The notes under the pieces: model-generated
Databases searched by the model: none
The model's input: the letters and a program-made list of their open reading frames with translations, nothing else
Told to the model about the DNA's origin: nothing
Assembly (NCBI RefSeq): GCF_024609785.1
Contig: NZ_JANHJQ010000033.1
Coordinates: 1 to 48,587 of the forward strand
Source: Pseudalkalibacillus decolorationis
Lineage (GTDB): Bacteria > Bacillota > Bacilli > Bacillales > Fictibacillaceae
DNA: 48,587 bases
Direction: 5' to 3'
In this document: positions 7,612 through 16,858 of the stretch, one piece after another
Position numbering within the stretch: position 1 is the stretch's first letter
Layout: each line of letters opens with the position of its first letter
Translations under genes and position numbers: made by a program

Positions 7612-8793
7612 TTGACCGTGAAACACTTCGATACCTCTGATGTAATGAAAAGGCTGCCGACCCAGTTTTTCGCCAAATTAGTTGGAAAGGCGGCAAAAGT
7701 GGCAGCTGATGGACATGATATCATCAATCTGGGGCAAGGGAACCCTGATCAACCTACCCCTTCTCATATTGTTTCAGCTATGCAAACTGCTACCGAAAAT
7801 CCACAGTATCATAAATATTCTCCATTCCAAGGTTACGACTTTCTCAAGGAAGCGATCGCAACATTCTATAAGCGCGAATATGACGTTAATCTTGATCCTA
7901 AAACAGAAGTTGCCATTTTGTTTGGCGGTAAAGTCGGGCTTGTTGAAATCAGCCAATGCCTTCTTAATGCAGGAGATCTCGCCCTTGTCCCTGACCCTGG
8001 TTATCCGGACTACTTATCTGGGATCTCAATGGCAAATGCACGAATCGAAACAATGGCTTTGAACCGAGGCAACAACTTTTTACCTGATTATTCCAAGCTT
8101 TCCGAGCAAGCCTTATCCGATGCAAAACTGATGTTCCTGAACTATCCTAATAATCCAACTGCTGGTGTTGCGACAGCTGACTTCTTTGCCGAGACTGTGT
8201 CACTAGCTGAAGAGCACAATATTTGTGTTCTCCACGACTTCGCTTATGGGGGTATCGGCTTTAACGGCAAGAAACCGGTCAGTTTCTTGCAGGCCGCTGG
8301 TGCAAAGGATACTGGCGTTGAAATCTATACGATGTCGAAAACGTATAATATGGCAGGCTGGCGGGTAGGGTTTGTCCTTGGAAACCAGAGTGTAATTAAA
8401 ATGATCAACACGCTTCAGGACCATTTTTATGTCAGCCTGTTTGGGGCCGTCCAAGAAGCAGCTGCTGCTGCCCTACTTGGACCCCAAGATTGTGTGGAAG
8501 ATTTGGTTAAAACCTATCAATCTAGGCGCGATGTCTTCATAAACGGCCTTCAAGAAATAGGCTGGAATGTTAAGGCTCCAGAAGGTTCCTTTTTCGCATG
8601 GCTACCTGTTCCAGAAGGATATTCTTCTGAATCATTTGCAGATCTCCTTTTAGAAAAAGCACATGTCGTCGTTGCCCCAGGAGTCGGTTTTGGAGAAAAC
8701 GGTGAAGGCTATGTGAGGGCAGGCTTGCTGACGAGTGAAGAACGACTTCAAGAAGCGGTTGATCGAATCCGAAGACTGCACCTTTTTGACTAG
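7612..8793 (+). CDS. mtnE: Methionine-salvage aminotransferase (pyridoxal-phosphate, class I/II)
   Basis: A 393-residue cytoplasmic aminotransferase. It converts 2-keto-4-methylthiobutyrate to methionine, the last step of the pathway; Bacillus MtnE prefers glutamine as donor. Fold-type I hallmarks are present: GQGNPDQPTP near the N-terminus, YPNNPTAGVA, the cofactor-contacting HDFAYGGIGF and the Schiff-base lysine in TMSKTYNMAGWRVGF. The TTG at 7612 is favoured by an AGGAT site 6 bases upstream; a GTG at 7618 is possible. It is divergent from mtnK, as in B. subtilis, but the mtnU gene seen there is missing. No terminator follows before the next promoter. Confidence 0.93.
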   Translation: MTVKHFDTSDVMKRLPTQFFAKLVGKAAKVAADGHDIINLGQGNPDQPTPSHIVSAMQTATENPQYHKYSPFQGYDFLKEAIATFYKREYDVNLDPKTEVAILFGGKVGLVEISQCLLNAGDLALVPDPGYPDYLSGISMANARIETMALNRGNNFLPDYSKLSEQALSDAKLMFLNYPNNPTAGVATADFFAETVSLAEEHNICVLHDFAYGGIGFNGKKPVSFLQAAGAKDTGVEIYTMSKTYNMAGWRVGFVLGNQSVIKMINTLQDHFYVSLFGAVQEAAAAALLGPQDCVEDLVKTYQSRRDVFINGLQEIGWNVKAPEGSFFAWLPVPEGYSSESFADLLLEKAHVVVAPGVGFGENGEGYVRAGLLTSEERLQEAVDRIRRLHLFD

Positions 8794-8829
8794 TTTTCTG
8801 AAACTTCATCCAAAAATAAAAAATGAGAA

Positions 8830-8858
8830 TTGACAGAGTGAGAAAACCGTGTCATACT
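8830..8858 (+). promoter_or_regulatory. Sigma-A-type promoter of mtnWXBD
   Basis: TTGACA (8830-8835), a 17-base spacer and CATACT (8853-8858) form a good housekeeping promoter about 45 bases upstream of the second S-box aptamer. Transcription from it would run through the riboswitch. Confidence 0.75.
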
Positions 8859-8902
8859 TTCAATCAATTAATCAATTAATTAAAAATTCCATAAACGAAT
8901 TC

Positions 8903-9015
8903 ACTCTTATCAAGAGAGGCGGAGGGACGAGCCCGAAGATGCCCGGCAACCGACTTTTAACAATTGTTAAAAATACGGTGCTAATTCTCGCAGCATGATG
9001 CTGACAGATAAGAGG
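8903..9015 (+). promoter_or_regulatory. SAM-I (S-box) riboswitch controlling mtnWXBD
   Basis: P1 is formed by CTCTTATC near 8904 and GATAAGAG at 9007-9014. Conserved core segments are AGAGAGGCGGAGGGA, GCCCGAAGATGCCCGGCAACC and ACGGTGCTAATTC. The length (about 112 bases) is typical. The AGAGGAGGAG segment at the 3' side can pair with the terminator's left arm, giving the usual mutually exclusive folds. Confidence 0.97.
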
Positions 9016-9030
9016 AGGAGCCGATTTTTC

Positions 9031-9059
9031 AACCTCTTCCTCTTTGGAAGGGGTTTTTT
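9031..9059 (+). terminator. Expression-platform terminator of the mtnW riboswitch
   Basis: AACCTCTTCC (9031-9040) pairs with GGAAGGGGTT (9046-9055), 10 bp with one G-U pair and a 5-base loop, followed by TTTT. It directly precedes the mtnW ribosome binding site. Confidence 0.92.
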
Positions 9060-9083
9060 AGTTTTTCGGAAAGGATGGATAGC

Positions 9084-10328
9084 ATGAGTGAAATCATCGC
9101 GACGTACCTGCTGCATGACAAGAAAGAGGACCTGGAGAAAAAAGCGGAATCCATTGCACTTGGCTTAACTGTCGGGTCATGGACAGACCTACCTTTATTG
9201 GAACAAGAACAGCTCAGTATACATAAAGGACGGGTTGTTGATGTTTCCTATCTCCAAGAAGATGATAGAGTGAGCCGATTTTTGGGAGAAAAGCGAACAA
9301 AAGGCTTGATCAAAATCGCCTACCCTTCCGCTAACTTCAGCACTGACATACCAGCGATATTGACAACGATCTTCGGAAAGCTTTCGTTGGATGGTGAAAT
9401 TAAATTGATCGACGTAGAGTTGTCTGATTCGTTGACATCAGAGTTTTCGGGACCGCAATTCGGAATTTCAGGAATCCGTGAACAACTTGGTGTTTATGAC
9501 CGGCCCTTGTTAATGAGTATTTTCAAAGGGGTGATCGGTAAGGAACAGGACGACCTCAATCACCAGATGAGACTACAGGCTTTAGGTGGAGTCGACATTG
9601 TCAAAGATGATGAGATCTTGTTTGACAATGAAAAAACACCATTTGAATCAAGATTGAAATCCGGTCTACAAATTTTAAAAGAAACCTTTGAGGAAACTGG
9701 TCATCGAACGTTGTATGCTGTCAATTTGACCGGACGAACTTTCGAACTTAGAGATAAGGCGAAACGTGCAGTAGAACTTGGAGCCACCTCCTTGTTGTTC
9801 AACGTTTTTGCCTACGGTTTGGATACGTTGCAGGCACTAGCTGAAGATCCTGAAATCCCTGTTCCGATTATGGCGCACCCCGCTTTTTCAGGAGCGATTA
9901 CCCCCTCGCCTTTTTACGGGGTATCCAATAAGGTACTGCTCGGAAAACTGCTCCGCTTAGCTGGAGCGGATTACGTATTATTTCCATCTCCATACGGAAG
10001 TGTTGCTCTTGAGAAAAATGAAACAACCGCTATTGCAGAAGCTTTAACTGTCGATGAGAAACGTTTACGTAAGTCTTTCCCTGTTCCATCAGCGGGAATC
10101 CATCCCGGACTTACACCACTGCTGATTAATGACTTTGGTATTGATAGCATCATCAATGCAGGTGGCGGAATTCATGGTCATCCAGACGGAGCAGAATTTG
10201 GCGGAAAAGCGTTTCGGGATGCGATTAATGGGGTGTTAAAAGGACAGTCATTAGAAAATGCAGCAGAGGAAAGCGAGCCTCTGCGTAAAGCACTAGAATT
10301 ATGGGGACCACCCCAGGTGAAAACATGA
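9084..10328 (+). CDS. mtnW: 2,3-diketo-5-methylthiopentyl-1-phosphate enolase (RuBisCO-like protein)
   Basis: A 414-residue form IV RuBisCO-like protein that enolises 2,3-diketomethylthiopentyl-1-phosphate. The active-site segment [15 protein letters not shown] carries the lysine that is carbamylated to hold Mg2+, followed by its Asp/Glu ligands. The C-terminal barrel loops AGIHPGL and [12 protein letters not shown] are present. The ATG at 9084 is chosen because GGAAAGGA lies 8 bases upstream; an in-frame ATG at 9075 overlaps that site. First gene of the mtnWXBD operon; its stop overlaps the mtnX start (ATGA). Confidence 0.96.
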   Translation: MSEIIATYLLHDKKEDLEKKAESIALGLTVGSWTDLPLLEQEQLSIHKGRVVDVSYLQEDDRVSRFLGEKRTKGLIKIAYPSANFSTDIPAILTTIFGKLSLDGEIKLIDVELSDSLTSEFSGPQFGISGIREQLGVYDRPLLMSIFKGVIGKEQDDLNHQMRLQALGGVDIVKDDEILFDNEKTPFESRLKSGLQILKETFEETGHRTLYAVNLTGRTFELRDKAKRAVELGATSLLFNVFAYGLDTLQALAEDPEIPVPIMAHPAFSGAITPSPFYGVSNKVLLGKLLRLAGADYVLFPSPYGSVALEKNETTAIAEALTVDEKRLRKSFPVPSAGIHPGLTPLLINDFGIDSIINAGGGIHGHPDGAEFGGKAFRDAINGVLKGQSLENAAEESEPLRKALELWGPPQVKT

Positions 10329-10999
10329 CTAAACAACCGATCATCTTTTGTGATTTTGATGGAACGATCACAAATAATGACAACATCATTGCGATCATGA
10401 AAAAATTCGCCCCGTCACAATGGGAAAAGTTGAAAGACGATGTGTTATCACAACGGATATCGATTAAAGAAGGGGTCGGAAACATGTTTTCCCTCCTCCC
10501 TACTAATTGGAAACAAGAAATCACAGAATACGTGATTAGTCAAGCTGAGATCCGACCGGGATTTGAAGAATTTGTGGCCTATACAAGGGAAAAGGACATT
10601 AAACTCCTCATTGTCAGTGGCGGTATCGACTTTTTCGTTAATCCTTTGCTTCAGCCTTTTAATATTGATAGAGCAGATATTTATTGCAATGGCAGTGATT
10701 TTAGTGCAGAAAGGATTAAGATTACATGGCCGAACACCTGTGACCGCTTCTGCAATAATGACTGTGGATGCTGCAAACCTTCTATTCTCAGGAACTATCA
10801 AGCTGATGAATACGAAAGAATTGTTATTGGCGATTCGATTACCGATCTTCAAGCAGCAAAACGTGCCGATAGTGTTATCGCTAGAGACTTTTTAATAGAA
10901 AAATGCCGTGCACTGGGGTTGAATTACAAACCATTCGAAACGTTTTACGATGTTATTGAAATTATTAACCAAAGACAGGGGGAACTGGAGGGAGCATGA
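10325..10999 (+). CDS. mtnX: 2-hydroxy-3-keto-5-methylthiopentenyl-1-phosphate phosphatase
   Basis: A 224-residue HAD-superfamily phosphatase that removes the phosphate from the MtnW product to give the acireductone. HAD motif I is [11 protein letters not shown] near residue 10. Motif II ([11 protein letters not shown]), a Cys-rich cap segment ([15 protein letters not shown]) and the acidic motif IV ([12 protein letters not shown]) follow. The start is the ATG at 10325, overlapping the mtnW stop by four bases, with AGGTG just upstream. Its own TGA overlaps the mtnB start. MtnW plus MtnX replace the single MtnC enzyme of other bacteria. Confidence 0.95.
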   Translation: MTKQPIIFCDFDGTITNNDNIIAIMKKFAPSQWEKLKDDVLSQRISIKEGVGNMFSLLPTNWKQEITEYVISQAEIRPGFEEFVAYTREKDIKLLIVSGGIDFFVNPLLQPFNIDRADIYCNGSDFSAERIKITWPNTCDRFCNNDCGCCKPSILRNYQADEYERIVIGDSITDLQAAKRADSVIARDFLIEKCRALGLNYKPFETFYDVIEIINQRQGELEGA

Positions 11000-11616
11000 T
11001 TAAAGTACACTGGGATCAACTCGCTGATGTAAAGGATGAACTAGCTGCACGGGACTGGTTTCCCGGCACAAGCGGTAACCTTTCAATCAAGGTGCAATCT
11101 GAACCACTACAATTACTCGTAACTGCAAGTGGAAAAGACAAACGCAAGCGGACTAAGGAAGACTTTCTTCTTGTTGATGAGAACTGTGTTCCCGTAGAAA
11201 AAACATCGTTACGCCCTTCTGCAGAAACACTTATTCACAGGAAAATTTATCAACTGACAGATGCCGTATGTTGCCTCCATGTTCATACCATTGATAACAA
11301 TGTCATTTCAGAACTTTACAGTAATGAAAAAAGCATTTCATTTAAGGGCCAAGAATTAATTAAAGCATTTGGTTTATGGCAAGAGGATGCTGAAATCGTA
11401 ATCCCTATCGTAGAAAATGTTGCTGATATCCCAACTTTGACAGAAGAAATCGCTGCACAGCTAGGTGAAGGAGTCTATGGTGTGTTGATTAGAAATCACG
11501 GGATAACGGTTTGGGGAAAAAGTGCTTTCGAGGCGAAAAAATACCTTGAAGCATTTGAGTTCCTATTTACCTATCATCTGAAGCTCAAGTCATATCAAAG
11601 GTTAAGTGTTTTATAA
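10996..11616 (+). CDS. mtnB: Methylthioribulose-1-phosphate dehydratase
   Basis: A 206-residue class II aldolase/adducin-family enzyme that dehydrates methylthioribulose-1-phosphate to the diketo compound used by MtnW. The phosphate-binding GTSGNLSIK motif is near residue 25, the zinc-binding His pair is in LHVHTIDNN and a further His is in [10 protein letters not shown]. The start overlaps the mtnX stop (ATGA). The gene lies after mtnX although it acts earlier in the pathway, the same order as in B. subtilis. Confidence 0.95.
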   Translation: MIKVHWDQLADVKDELAARDWFPGTSGNLSIKVQSEPLQLLVTASGKDKRKRTKEDFLLVDENCVPVEKTSLRPSAETLIHRKIYQLTDAVCCLHVHTIDNNVISELYSNEKSISFKGQELIKAFGLWQEDAEIVIPIVENVADIPTLTEEIAAQLGEGVYGVLIRNHGITVWGKSAFEAKKYLEAFEFLFTYHLKLKSYQRLSVL

Positions 11617-11635
11617 TTGAGGAGGAGATCAAAAA

Positions 11636-12184
11636 ATGGCAGTTATTAAAATCAGAAACACAAACGAAGTCATTGATGGAACAAAGAATGTTGAACAATT
11701 CTTGCAAGATCAAGGGGTCCTTTATGAAAATTGGGATACGAGCAAGCTTCCCGAAAACTTAAGGGAAAACTGCAGGATTGATGATGAACAGAAGGAACAG
11801 ACTCTTCAGGTTTTTGATGAAGAAATCCGCTCACTTGCGCAACGTAACGGATATGTAAGTTGGGACGTCGTCGCTCTTTCCGAAGCGACACCTGATCTCG
11901 AGGCTTTACTAAAGAAATTCGAGCAAGTCCATGTTCACACCGAGGATGAGGTTCGTGCCATAACAGCTGGCCATGGGATTTTTATTATCAAAGGTAAGGG
12001 TGAGCTTGGTTACTTTGATGTCGAACTTGAAGCAGGCGATGTCATTTCAGTCCCAGTGGAAACGCCACACTTTTTCACATTAATGGATGATCGACAGGTT
12101 GTAGCCATTCGCCTATTCGTGGATCCTTCAGGCTGGGTGGCTCATCCATTCGCTGATCCAGAGTTTAAGAAGCAGGAAGTGTAG
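11636..12184 (+). CDS. mtnD: Acireductone dioxygenase
   Basis: A 182-residue cupin that cleaves the acireductone with O2. With Fe it yields 2-keto-4-methylthiobutyrate, the MtnE substrate, plus formate. The metal ligands appear as HVHTEDEVR (two His and a Glu) and the later His in PVETPHFF. A GAGGAGGAG site precedes the ATG at 11636. Last gene of the SAM-riboswitch operon, 19 bases after mtnB, followed by a terminator at 12232. Confidence 0.96.
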   Translation: MAVIKIRNTNEVIDGTKNVEQFLQDQGVLYENWDTSKLPENLRENCRIDDEQKEQTLQVFDEEIRSLAQRNGYVSWDVVALSEATPDLEALLKKFEQVHVHTEDEVRAITAGHGIFIIKGKGELGYFDVELEAGDVISVPVETPHFFTLMDDRQVVAIRLFVDPSGWVAHPFADPEFKKQEV

Positions 12185-12231
12185 ACGTTTAACTTGCACT
12201 ATCATGTAGATGACTGAATATAAAATGATTT

Positions 12232-12257
12232 AGCCTGGGATGGTAGCATCTCAGGCT
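12232..12257. terminator. Bidirectional terminator between mtnD and the hydrolase pseudogene
   Basis: AGCCTG-GATG (12232-12242) pairs with CATC-CAGGCT (12247-12257), a 10-bp stem with one mismatch and a 4-base loop. Weak T-rich tails lie on both sides. It separates convergent genes. Confidence 0.7.
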
Positions 12258-13122
12258 TATGTTATGGGCTGTGGGTTAAGGAAATCGATTAATCGTGCGT
12301 CGTATTGTTTGGCATGCTTCCCAATCCAAATCAGGTGACCCCAGGAATCTAGTATTTGAAGCTCTGAATTCGAGATGTGGTCTTTTGCGTAATAAGCATG
12401 TTCGACTGGTACTCCTGCATCGTGTGCGCTGTGCATAATAAGCGTTGGACAAGAAACTGTTTGGAGATCTTCAGTGGATAGTTCATTATTTCGGATTAAA
12501 TCGATTAAGAAGCCTTGTCCGGATCGCTGGCGGTTGTTCATTTTACAAAACTCCTCTAGATCGCGTTCCTTTATTTGTTCCGCTACTTCCTTGTGGGAAA
12601 GTTTACTGAAGGATGGTAGGAATTGTTTAAACATGTAGTTCGGAAACTTGTTACTCAACGACGAAACAAGCTTCCAGATCATTTTTTCAAATGGTAGACG
12701 GAATAAGACCTTTGCAATCTTGTATTCTTTATCCATTGGCGTGTGCCATTGTTTCGCTACAGCACTTTGTAACGTTAATGTTTTAACACGCTCCGGAAAT
12801 TGTGAAGCGAAGATTATACCGCTGGACCTCCTGCTGAAACCGCTATTACATGCACTTTTTTAAACTGTAAATAATCGAGTACCTTCGCATAATGCTGACA
12901 CGCTTTCGATAAGCTTTCCCCTATTGATTTGGAGGTTCTTCCATATCCTGCTCGTGATGGGGTGATGATTGAGAAGCCGTTCTTGACGAGTGTTGCATAT
13001 CCAAACTCCTCGTAGCAACTCGAATGTCCACCGTGCATTATTAGAATTGGCTCACCTTGTCCAATTACGGAAAATTCAATGACCTCACCATCTACTGAAA
13101 TTGTTTCTACGTTTCTATTCAT
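12257..13122 (-). pseudogene. Alpha/beta hydrolase, broken by one frameshift
   Basis: Residues from two frames join into one alpha/beta-hydrolase of about 287 residues. The N-terminal frame (13122 to about 12816) has the oxyanion motif ILIMHGG and the nucleophile elbow AVSAGGP, then hits TAA right after GGPAV. Shifting frame by one base at about 12816-12820 restores IIFASQFPERVKTLTLQSAV, a normal post-elbow helix and strand. This continues into the frame at 12736-12257 with the acid region (LIMHSAHDAGVP) and the catalytic His in DSWGHLIW. No other lesion was seen, so this is either a recent inactivation or an error in the sequence. Substrate unknown. Confidence 0.85.
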
Positions 13123-13166
13123 ACCGTCACCTACTATCTTATTTTAAACCTATTTAGATGAAATAG

Positions 13167-13201
13167 AAGAAAGCCCTCTCCATACATTATGAGGCTTTCT
13201 T
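13167..13201 (-). terminator. Terminator of the ytc-like/EamA/MBL operon
   Basis: AAGAAAGCC (13167-13175) pairs with GGCTTTCTT (13193-13201), extended by CTC/GAG. On the minus strand a TTCTATTT tail follows. It lies 10 bases past the stop of the MBL gene. Confidence 0.75.
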
Positions 13202-13210
13202 CTCTTAAAG

Positions 13211-14035
13211 TTAAATGTTAACCACCATTCCGTCATAAGCAACTTCTATACCATACGGTTTGAATATTTCTACTAAATCCTCATGAAGTAATCCACAATT
13301 ATGAGAAAAATGGGTAACGACCAGTTTTGTGTGATCTTTTAATAGATTTCCCTCACGAAAGACGTTCTGAACCTCTATGACCGATTCGACACTCATATGA
13401 TTACCACTGTGTTTGTTGCCATTTTTCCCCACCGTACAATCAAGGATGGCGAAATCAACCTTCTTTCCTTTCAACCACTCCCATGTTTCATCAGGAAACC
13501 ATCCTGAATCATTACCATACAACACGTTCATATTATCTTTTTCCAAGAAATAGATTAGACATGTTTCCCTTTGGTCATGGTCTGCCAAGAGAGGGGTGAC
13601 CTTCGCATCCCCCACCTTAATCTGTTTAAAAGGTTGTAATCGCCGCATATAAAATTGTTTTTCGCCTTCATGTTCCTCAAGAAGAGCTTGCCGGCATTGA
13701 AAGAGAGCAAGGTCGTTCCCATAAATATTTAAAGGATGTTCGACTCCATGAGCATAACCTTTCATGCGGCTAATCAGCTCACCCGCATTAAGGTGATCAT
13801 AATGCGTATGAGTGATTAGAAGGTCACGTACGAGAGACATATCGATGCCATCGCGAAGTGCCTGTGTGAATGAATCAGGAGGTTGATCAACCTTTAGAAC
13901 ATCGTCAATGATAACAGAACATCTTGTACGAATGTTACGTCCACCCGACTGCCGTGCCTTTTCACATGTATCACATTTACAATAAACGTTTGGAAAACCT
14001 TCCGCCGCAGCGGTTCCTAAAAAATGTAGCTTCAT
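13211..14035 (-). CDS. MBL-fold metallohydrolase, PhnP-like
   Basis: A 274-residue metallo-beta-lactamase-fold hydrolase. The metal site THTHYDHLNAG (HxHxDH) is near residue 80, with later ligands in ILDCTVG and TFHFSHN-like VVTHFSHNCG. The N-terminal GTAAAEGFPNVYCKCDTC and its Cys cluster resemble PhnP, the phosphoribosyl cyclic phosphate phosphodiesterase; the true substrate is unknown. The ATG at 14035 is preferred, with GGGGAG 9 bases upstream; an upstream ATG at 14044 touches that site. It follows the EamA gene closely on the same strand and is followed by a terminator, so it is probably the last gene of the sugar transporter operon. Confidence 0.85.
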   Translation of the reverse strand: MKLHFLGTAAAEGFPNVYCKCDTCEKARQSGGRNIRTRCSVIIDDVLKVDQPPDSFTQALRDGIDMSLVRDLLITHTHYDHLNAGELISRMKGYAHGVEHPLNIYGNDLALFQCRQALLEEHEGEKQFYMRRLQPFKQIKVGDAKVTPLLADHDQRETCLIYFLEKDNMNVLYGNDSGWFPDETWEWLKGKKVDFAILDCTVGKNGNKHSGNHMSVESVIEVQNVFREGNLLKDHTKLVVTHFSHNCGLLHEDLVEIFKPYGIEVAYDGMVVNI

Positions 14036-14050
14036 ATTTACCATCTCCCC

Positions 14051-14911
14051 TTAACTTAAAGCGACCATGATAACTCCGACAACCATTACCCCAGCAGCAG
14101 CAATTCTGCGCAATCCAAATCCCTCAGCCAGCAGACGAGTACCCATTACGGTGCCGAAAAGAATGCTTATTTCCCGAACTGGTGCCACGTGGCTTACCGG
14201 AGTAAAAACCATCGCGATCAAAACAAGAATGTAGGCAAGCGGATTCAAAATTCCGACCCCTAAAGCTTCTTTGCGATGATTTTGCCATTCATAACGAACC
14301 TCTTTCCAATGATTACGAGCCAACGGGGTTAGTACTATTAATTGCCCCAGAATGCTCCCGTAAATTAACAATAATGGAGGGATCAACAAAACGCTTACGG
14401 CTCCTTTGTCCAAAAGGGTATAACCCGCGATCATTACCCCAACCATGATTCCATAAACAAGCGGCATCACCGAAGCTGATTGTTTTAACACTTGAAGCCC
14501 GCCAGTCAAGGTAAATACGCTCAACACGATAAAAATAATCCCGATCAGACCGATGATTGAAAGATGCTCATCATAAATAAATACTGCTGCGATTGTAGCC
14601 AGCATCGGACCCGTCCCTCTTGCTACCGGGTAAACAAGAGAAAGGTCTCCGATTTTATAACCTTTTTGAAGTGTCAAGGAATAAGCCAAATGAATCACCG
14701 TACTGCCAACAATAAAACCAACTTCAGGCCAACCCAAGCTCAAATCTTGAAAAATCAACAAACCAACAACAAGCGGAGCGTAAATTACGGCGCTCACTGC
14801 CATATAGAGCCATACAAAAGCAAAGCCACCTTCTGACCGTTTGGCAAAATAGTTCCATGTTGCGTGCATAAAGGCTGAAATAATAATTAAAACAAATGCC
14901 AACGGTGACAT
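14051..14911 (-). CDS. EamA/DMT-family transporter
   Basis: A 286-residue membrane protein with about ten hydrophobic helices in two repeated halves, typical of drug/metabolite transporters. The second half carries the usual PVSHVAPVREISILFGTVMG and ends in a strongly hydrophobic helix. It lies 12 bases downstream of the sugar permease and about 15 bases before the MBL gene, so all appear cotranscribed. Substrate and direction are not evident; efflux of a metabolite made from the imported sugar is one possibility. Confidence 0.85.
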   Translation of the reverse strand: MSPLAFVLIIISAFMHATWNYFAKRSEGGFAFVWLYMAVSAVIYAPLVVGLLIFQDLSLGWPEVGFIVGSTVIHLAYSLTLQKGYKIGDLSLVYPVARGTGPMLATIAAVFIYDEHLSIIGLIGIIFIVLSVFTLTGGLQVLKQSASVMPLVYGIMVGVMIAGYTLLDKGAVSVLLIPPLLLIYGSILGQLIVLTPLARNHWKEVRYEWQNHRKEALGVGILNPLAYILVLIAMVFTPVSHVAPVREISILFGTVMGTRLLAEGFGLRRIAAAGVMVVGVIMVALS

Positions 14912-14923
14912 CTAAACACCCCT

Positions 14924-15820
14924 TTATTCTTTAACCGAGCCAATCAAAACGCCTTTTACAAAAAACCTTTGTAAAAATGGATAAACAATAAGTAATGGAA
15001 GCGCGGAAACAATAATGACGGCATATTTAATTAGTTCAGCCGTTTTGGCTTGTTCCAGTAAATTCTCCGTCTGCCCCACCGCGCCAGCTGCTGAATCTCC
15101 ACCTACTTCCTGGAGTATAAGAATCTCTCTAAGAATGATTTGCAGCGGATACATATCCTGATCAGTCAAATAGATGAGCGCATTGAAATACTGATTCCAC
15201 AGACCTACCGCGTGGAAGAGCGCCATAACAGCAATGATGGGCGCGGAAAGAGGGATCACCATCTTAAAGAAAATATGGAAATCTGAAGCTCCATCTATCT
15301 TAGCTGCTTCTACCAGCTGATCCGGAACATTTTGCTGAAAAAAAGCACGCGCAACAAGTATCGCCCAAGCTCCAACAACATTTGGTACTACAATAGCCCA
15401 AACTGTATTCAGCATCCCTAATGATTTAATAACCAGGTAGGTCGGGATCAGTCCCCCGTTAAACAGCATAGTAAAAAGAATGACCCATAAAATAGCCTTC
15501 TTAGCCATGAGTTCTTTTCTCGATAAAGCCCATGCGCAGGGTAACAGAATACATAGGTGAAGCAACGTACCCAAAACGGTATAGAAAATTGTGTTTCGAT
15601 ATCCCGTCCATATGGCATTATTCTCGAAAACTTTTCTATATCCTTCAAACGTAATATCTACTGGCCATAGCCACATATTTCCTGAACTGACGGCTGCCGG
15701 ATCACTAATTGATGCGCTTAAAACATAAATCAATGGGTAAAAGGTCAAGGCAAGAACAAAAGACAGGAAACCATAATTCAACACATTAAACGCTTTATCC
15801 GAGATACTTAATTTGTACAT
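14924..15820 (-). CDS. Carbohydrate ABC transporter permease, YtcP-like
   Basis: A 298-residue MalG-type permease with six hydrophobic segments. The cytoplasmic EAA loop (LVEAAKIDGASDFHIFFKMV) contacts the ATPase. The C-terminal FFVKGVLIGSVKE ending is typical of the LplC/YtcP group. The ATG at 15820 is chosen for its GGGGATGGGGAG leader and because the longer frame would overlap the upstream gene. No ATPase is encoded nearby; in this family a shared MsmX-type ATPase usually serves several transporters. Confidence 0.9.
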   Translation of the reverse strand: MYKLSISDKAFNVLNYGFLSFVLALTFYPLIYVLSASISDPAAVSSGNMWLWPVDITFEGYRKVFENNAIWTGYRNTIFYTVLGTLLHLCILLPCAWALSRKELMAKKAILWVILFTMLFNGGLIPTYLVIKSLGMLNTVWAIVVPNVVGAWAILVARAFFQQNVPDQLVEAAKIDGASDFHIFFKMVIPLSAPIIAVMALFHAVGLWNQYFNALIYLTDQDMYPLQIILREILILQEVGGDSAAGAVGQTENLLEQAKTAELIKYAVIIVSALPLLIVYPFLQRFFVKGVLIGSVKE

Positions 15821-15833
15821 CTCCCCATCCCCT

Positions 15834-16787
15834 TTACCATAAACTGTTATCACTTGTTTTTTTGGCAAGCTGATTCATGGTTACAAGTAAAATAATATTA
15901 ATCATTGAATCAAAAAGCCCTATTGCAGCTGCAAAACTGTATTGACCCTCCAACAGACCGCTCTTATAAACAAATGTTTGTATAACCGATGAAGAGGAAA
16001 GGTTCAAAGAGTTTTGCATGAGCAATACTTTTTCAAAACCAATCGCCATGAAATTACCCATGTTCAGAATAAGCAATACGATAATCGTAGGTAATATGGC
16101 AGGGATATTGACGTGCCATATTCTTTGCAGCCTAGTTGCACCGTCTACTTTTGCCGCCTCATGAAGTTCTGGGTTAACTCCGGCTAATGCAGCCAGATAA
16201 ATAATCGCTCCCCATCCTAATTGCTGCCAGACTCCCGACCAAACGAATATATGCTTAAACCATACCGGGGAAGTTAGAAAATCAATCGGTTCTCCGCCAA
16301 CCGCAACAATAATATTGTTAATTAGACCGTTTTGTGGATCCAAGAAAGCGACAATCATCCCTACAACCACGACTACAGAAATAAAGTGTGGGGCGTAAGT
16401 AATCGTTTGTGACCATTTCTTAAACACACCGAGTCTGAGTTCATTAATTGAAAGTGCTAGAATGATTGGTAACGGAAACAGAGCCAACTGATACAGATTA
16501 ATTAAAAGGGTATTTATCAGCAATCTCCAAAAATAATAGGAATCAAAAAAACGCAAAAAGTGATCAAATCCTACCCATGGACTTCCCCAAACTCCTTGGG
16601 TGACAAAATAATCCTTGAAAGCAATTTGCACACCGTACATGGGAACATAATGATAGATGATAAAATAAAGTAGTGCAGGAAGAAGAAAAACATACAACTG
16701 CCAGCTTTTCAAAAATCTTTTTTTTATTTTATGAAAACGGGTCTCCCGTCTAACTGTGGAAGGGACTTGTACTCTGCTTAATTCCAT
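15834..16787 (-). CDS. Carbohydrate ABC transporter permease, YteP/LplB-like
   Basis: A 317-residue MalF-type permease with about six membrane segments. The EAA loop reads LHEAAKVDGATRLQRIWHV. The N-terminus is cytoplasmic and basic, and YVPMYGVQIAFKDY is a signature of the LplB/YteP branch. The ATG at 16787 has AGGAGG 8 bases upstream; the upstream in-frame ATG at 16820 lacks one. It pairs with the YtcP-like permease 13 bases downstream to form the channel. Confidence 0.9.
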   Translation of the reverse strand: MELSRVQVPSTVRRETRFHKIKKRFLKSWQLYVFLLPALLYFIIYHYVPMYGVQIAFKDYFVTQGVWGSPWVGFDHFLRFFDSYYFWRLLINTLLINLYQLALFPLPIILALSINELRLGVFKKWSQTITYAPHFISVVVVVGMIVAFLDPQNGLINNIIVAVGGEPIDFLTSPVWFKHIFVWSGVWQQLGWGAIIYLAALAGVNPELHEAAKVDGATRLQRIWHVNIPAILPTIIVLLILNMGNFMAIGFEKVLLMQNSLNLSSSSVIQTFVYKSGLLEGQYSFAAAIGLFDSMINIILLVTMNQLAKKTSDNSLW

Positions 16788-16858
16788 AAATCTGCCTCCT
16801 TCTGTCTTCGGTGTTAGCAAGCAAATCGGGGAAGGCTATTACCCCAATTTGCTTTGTT

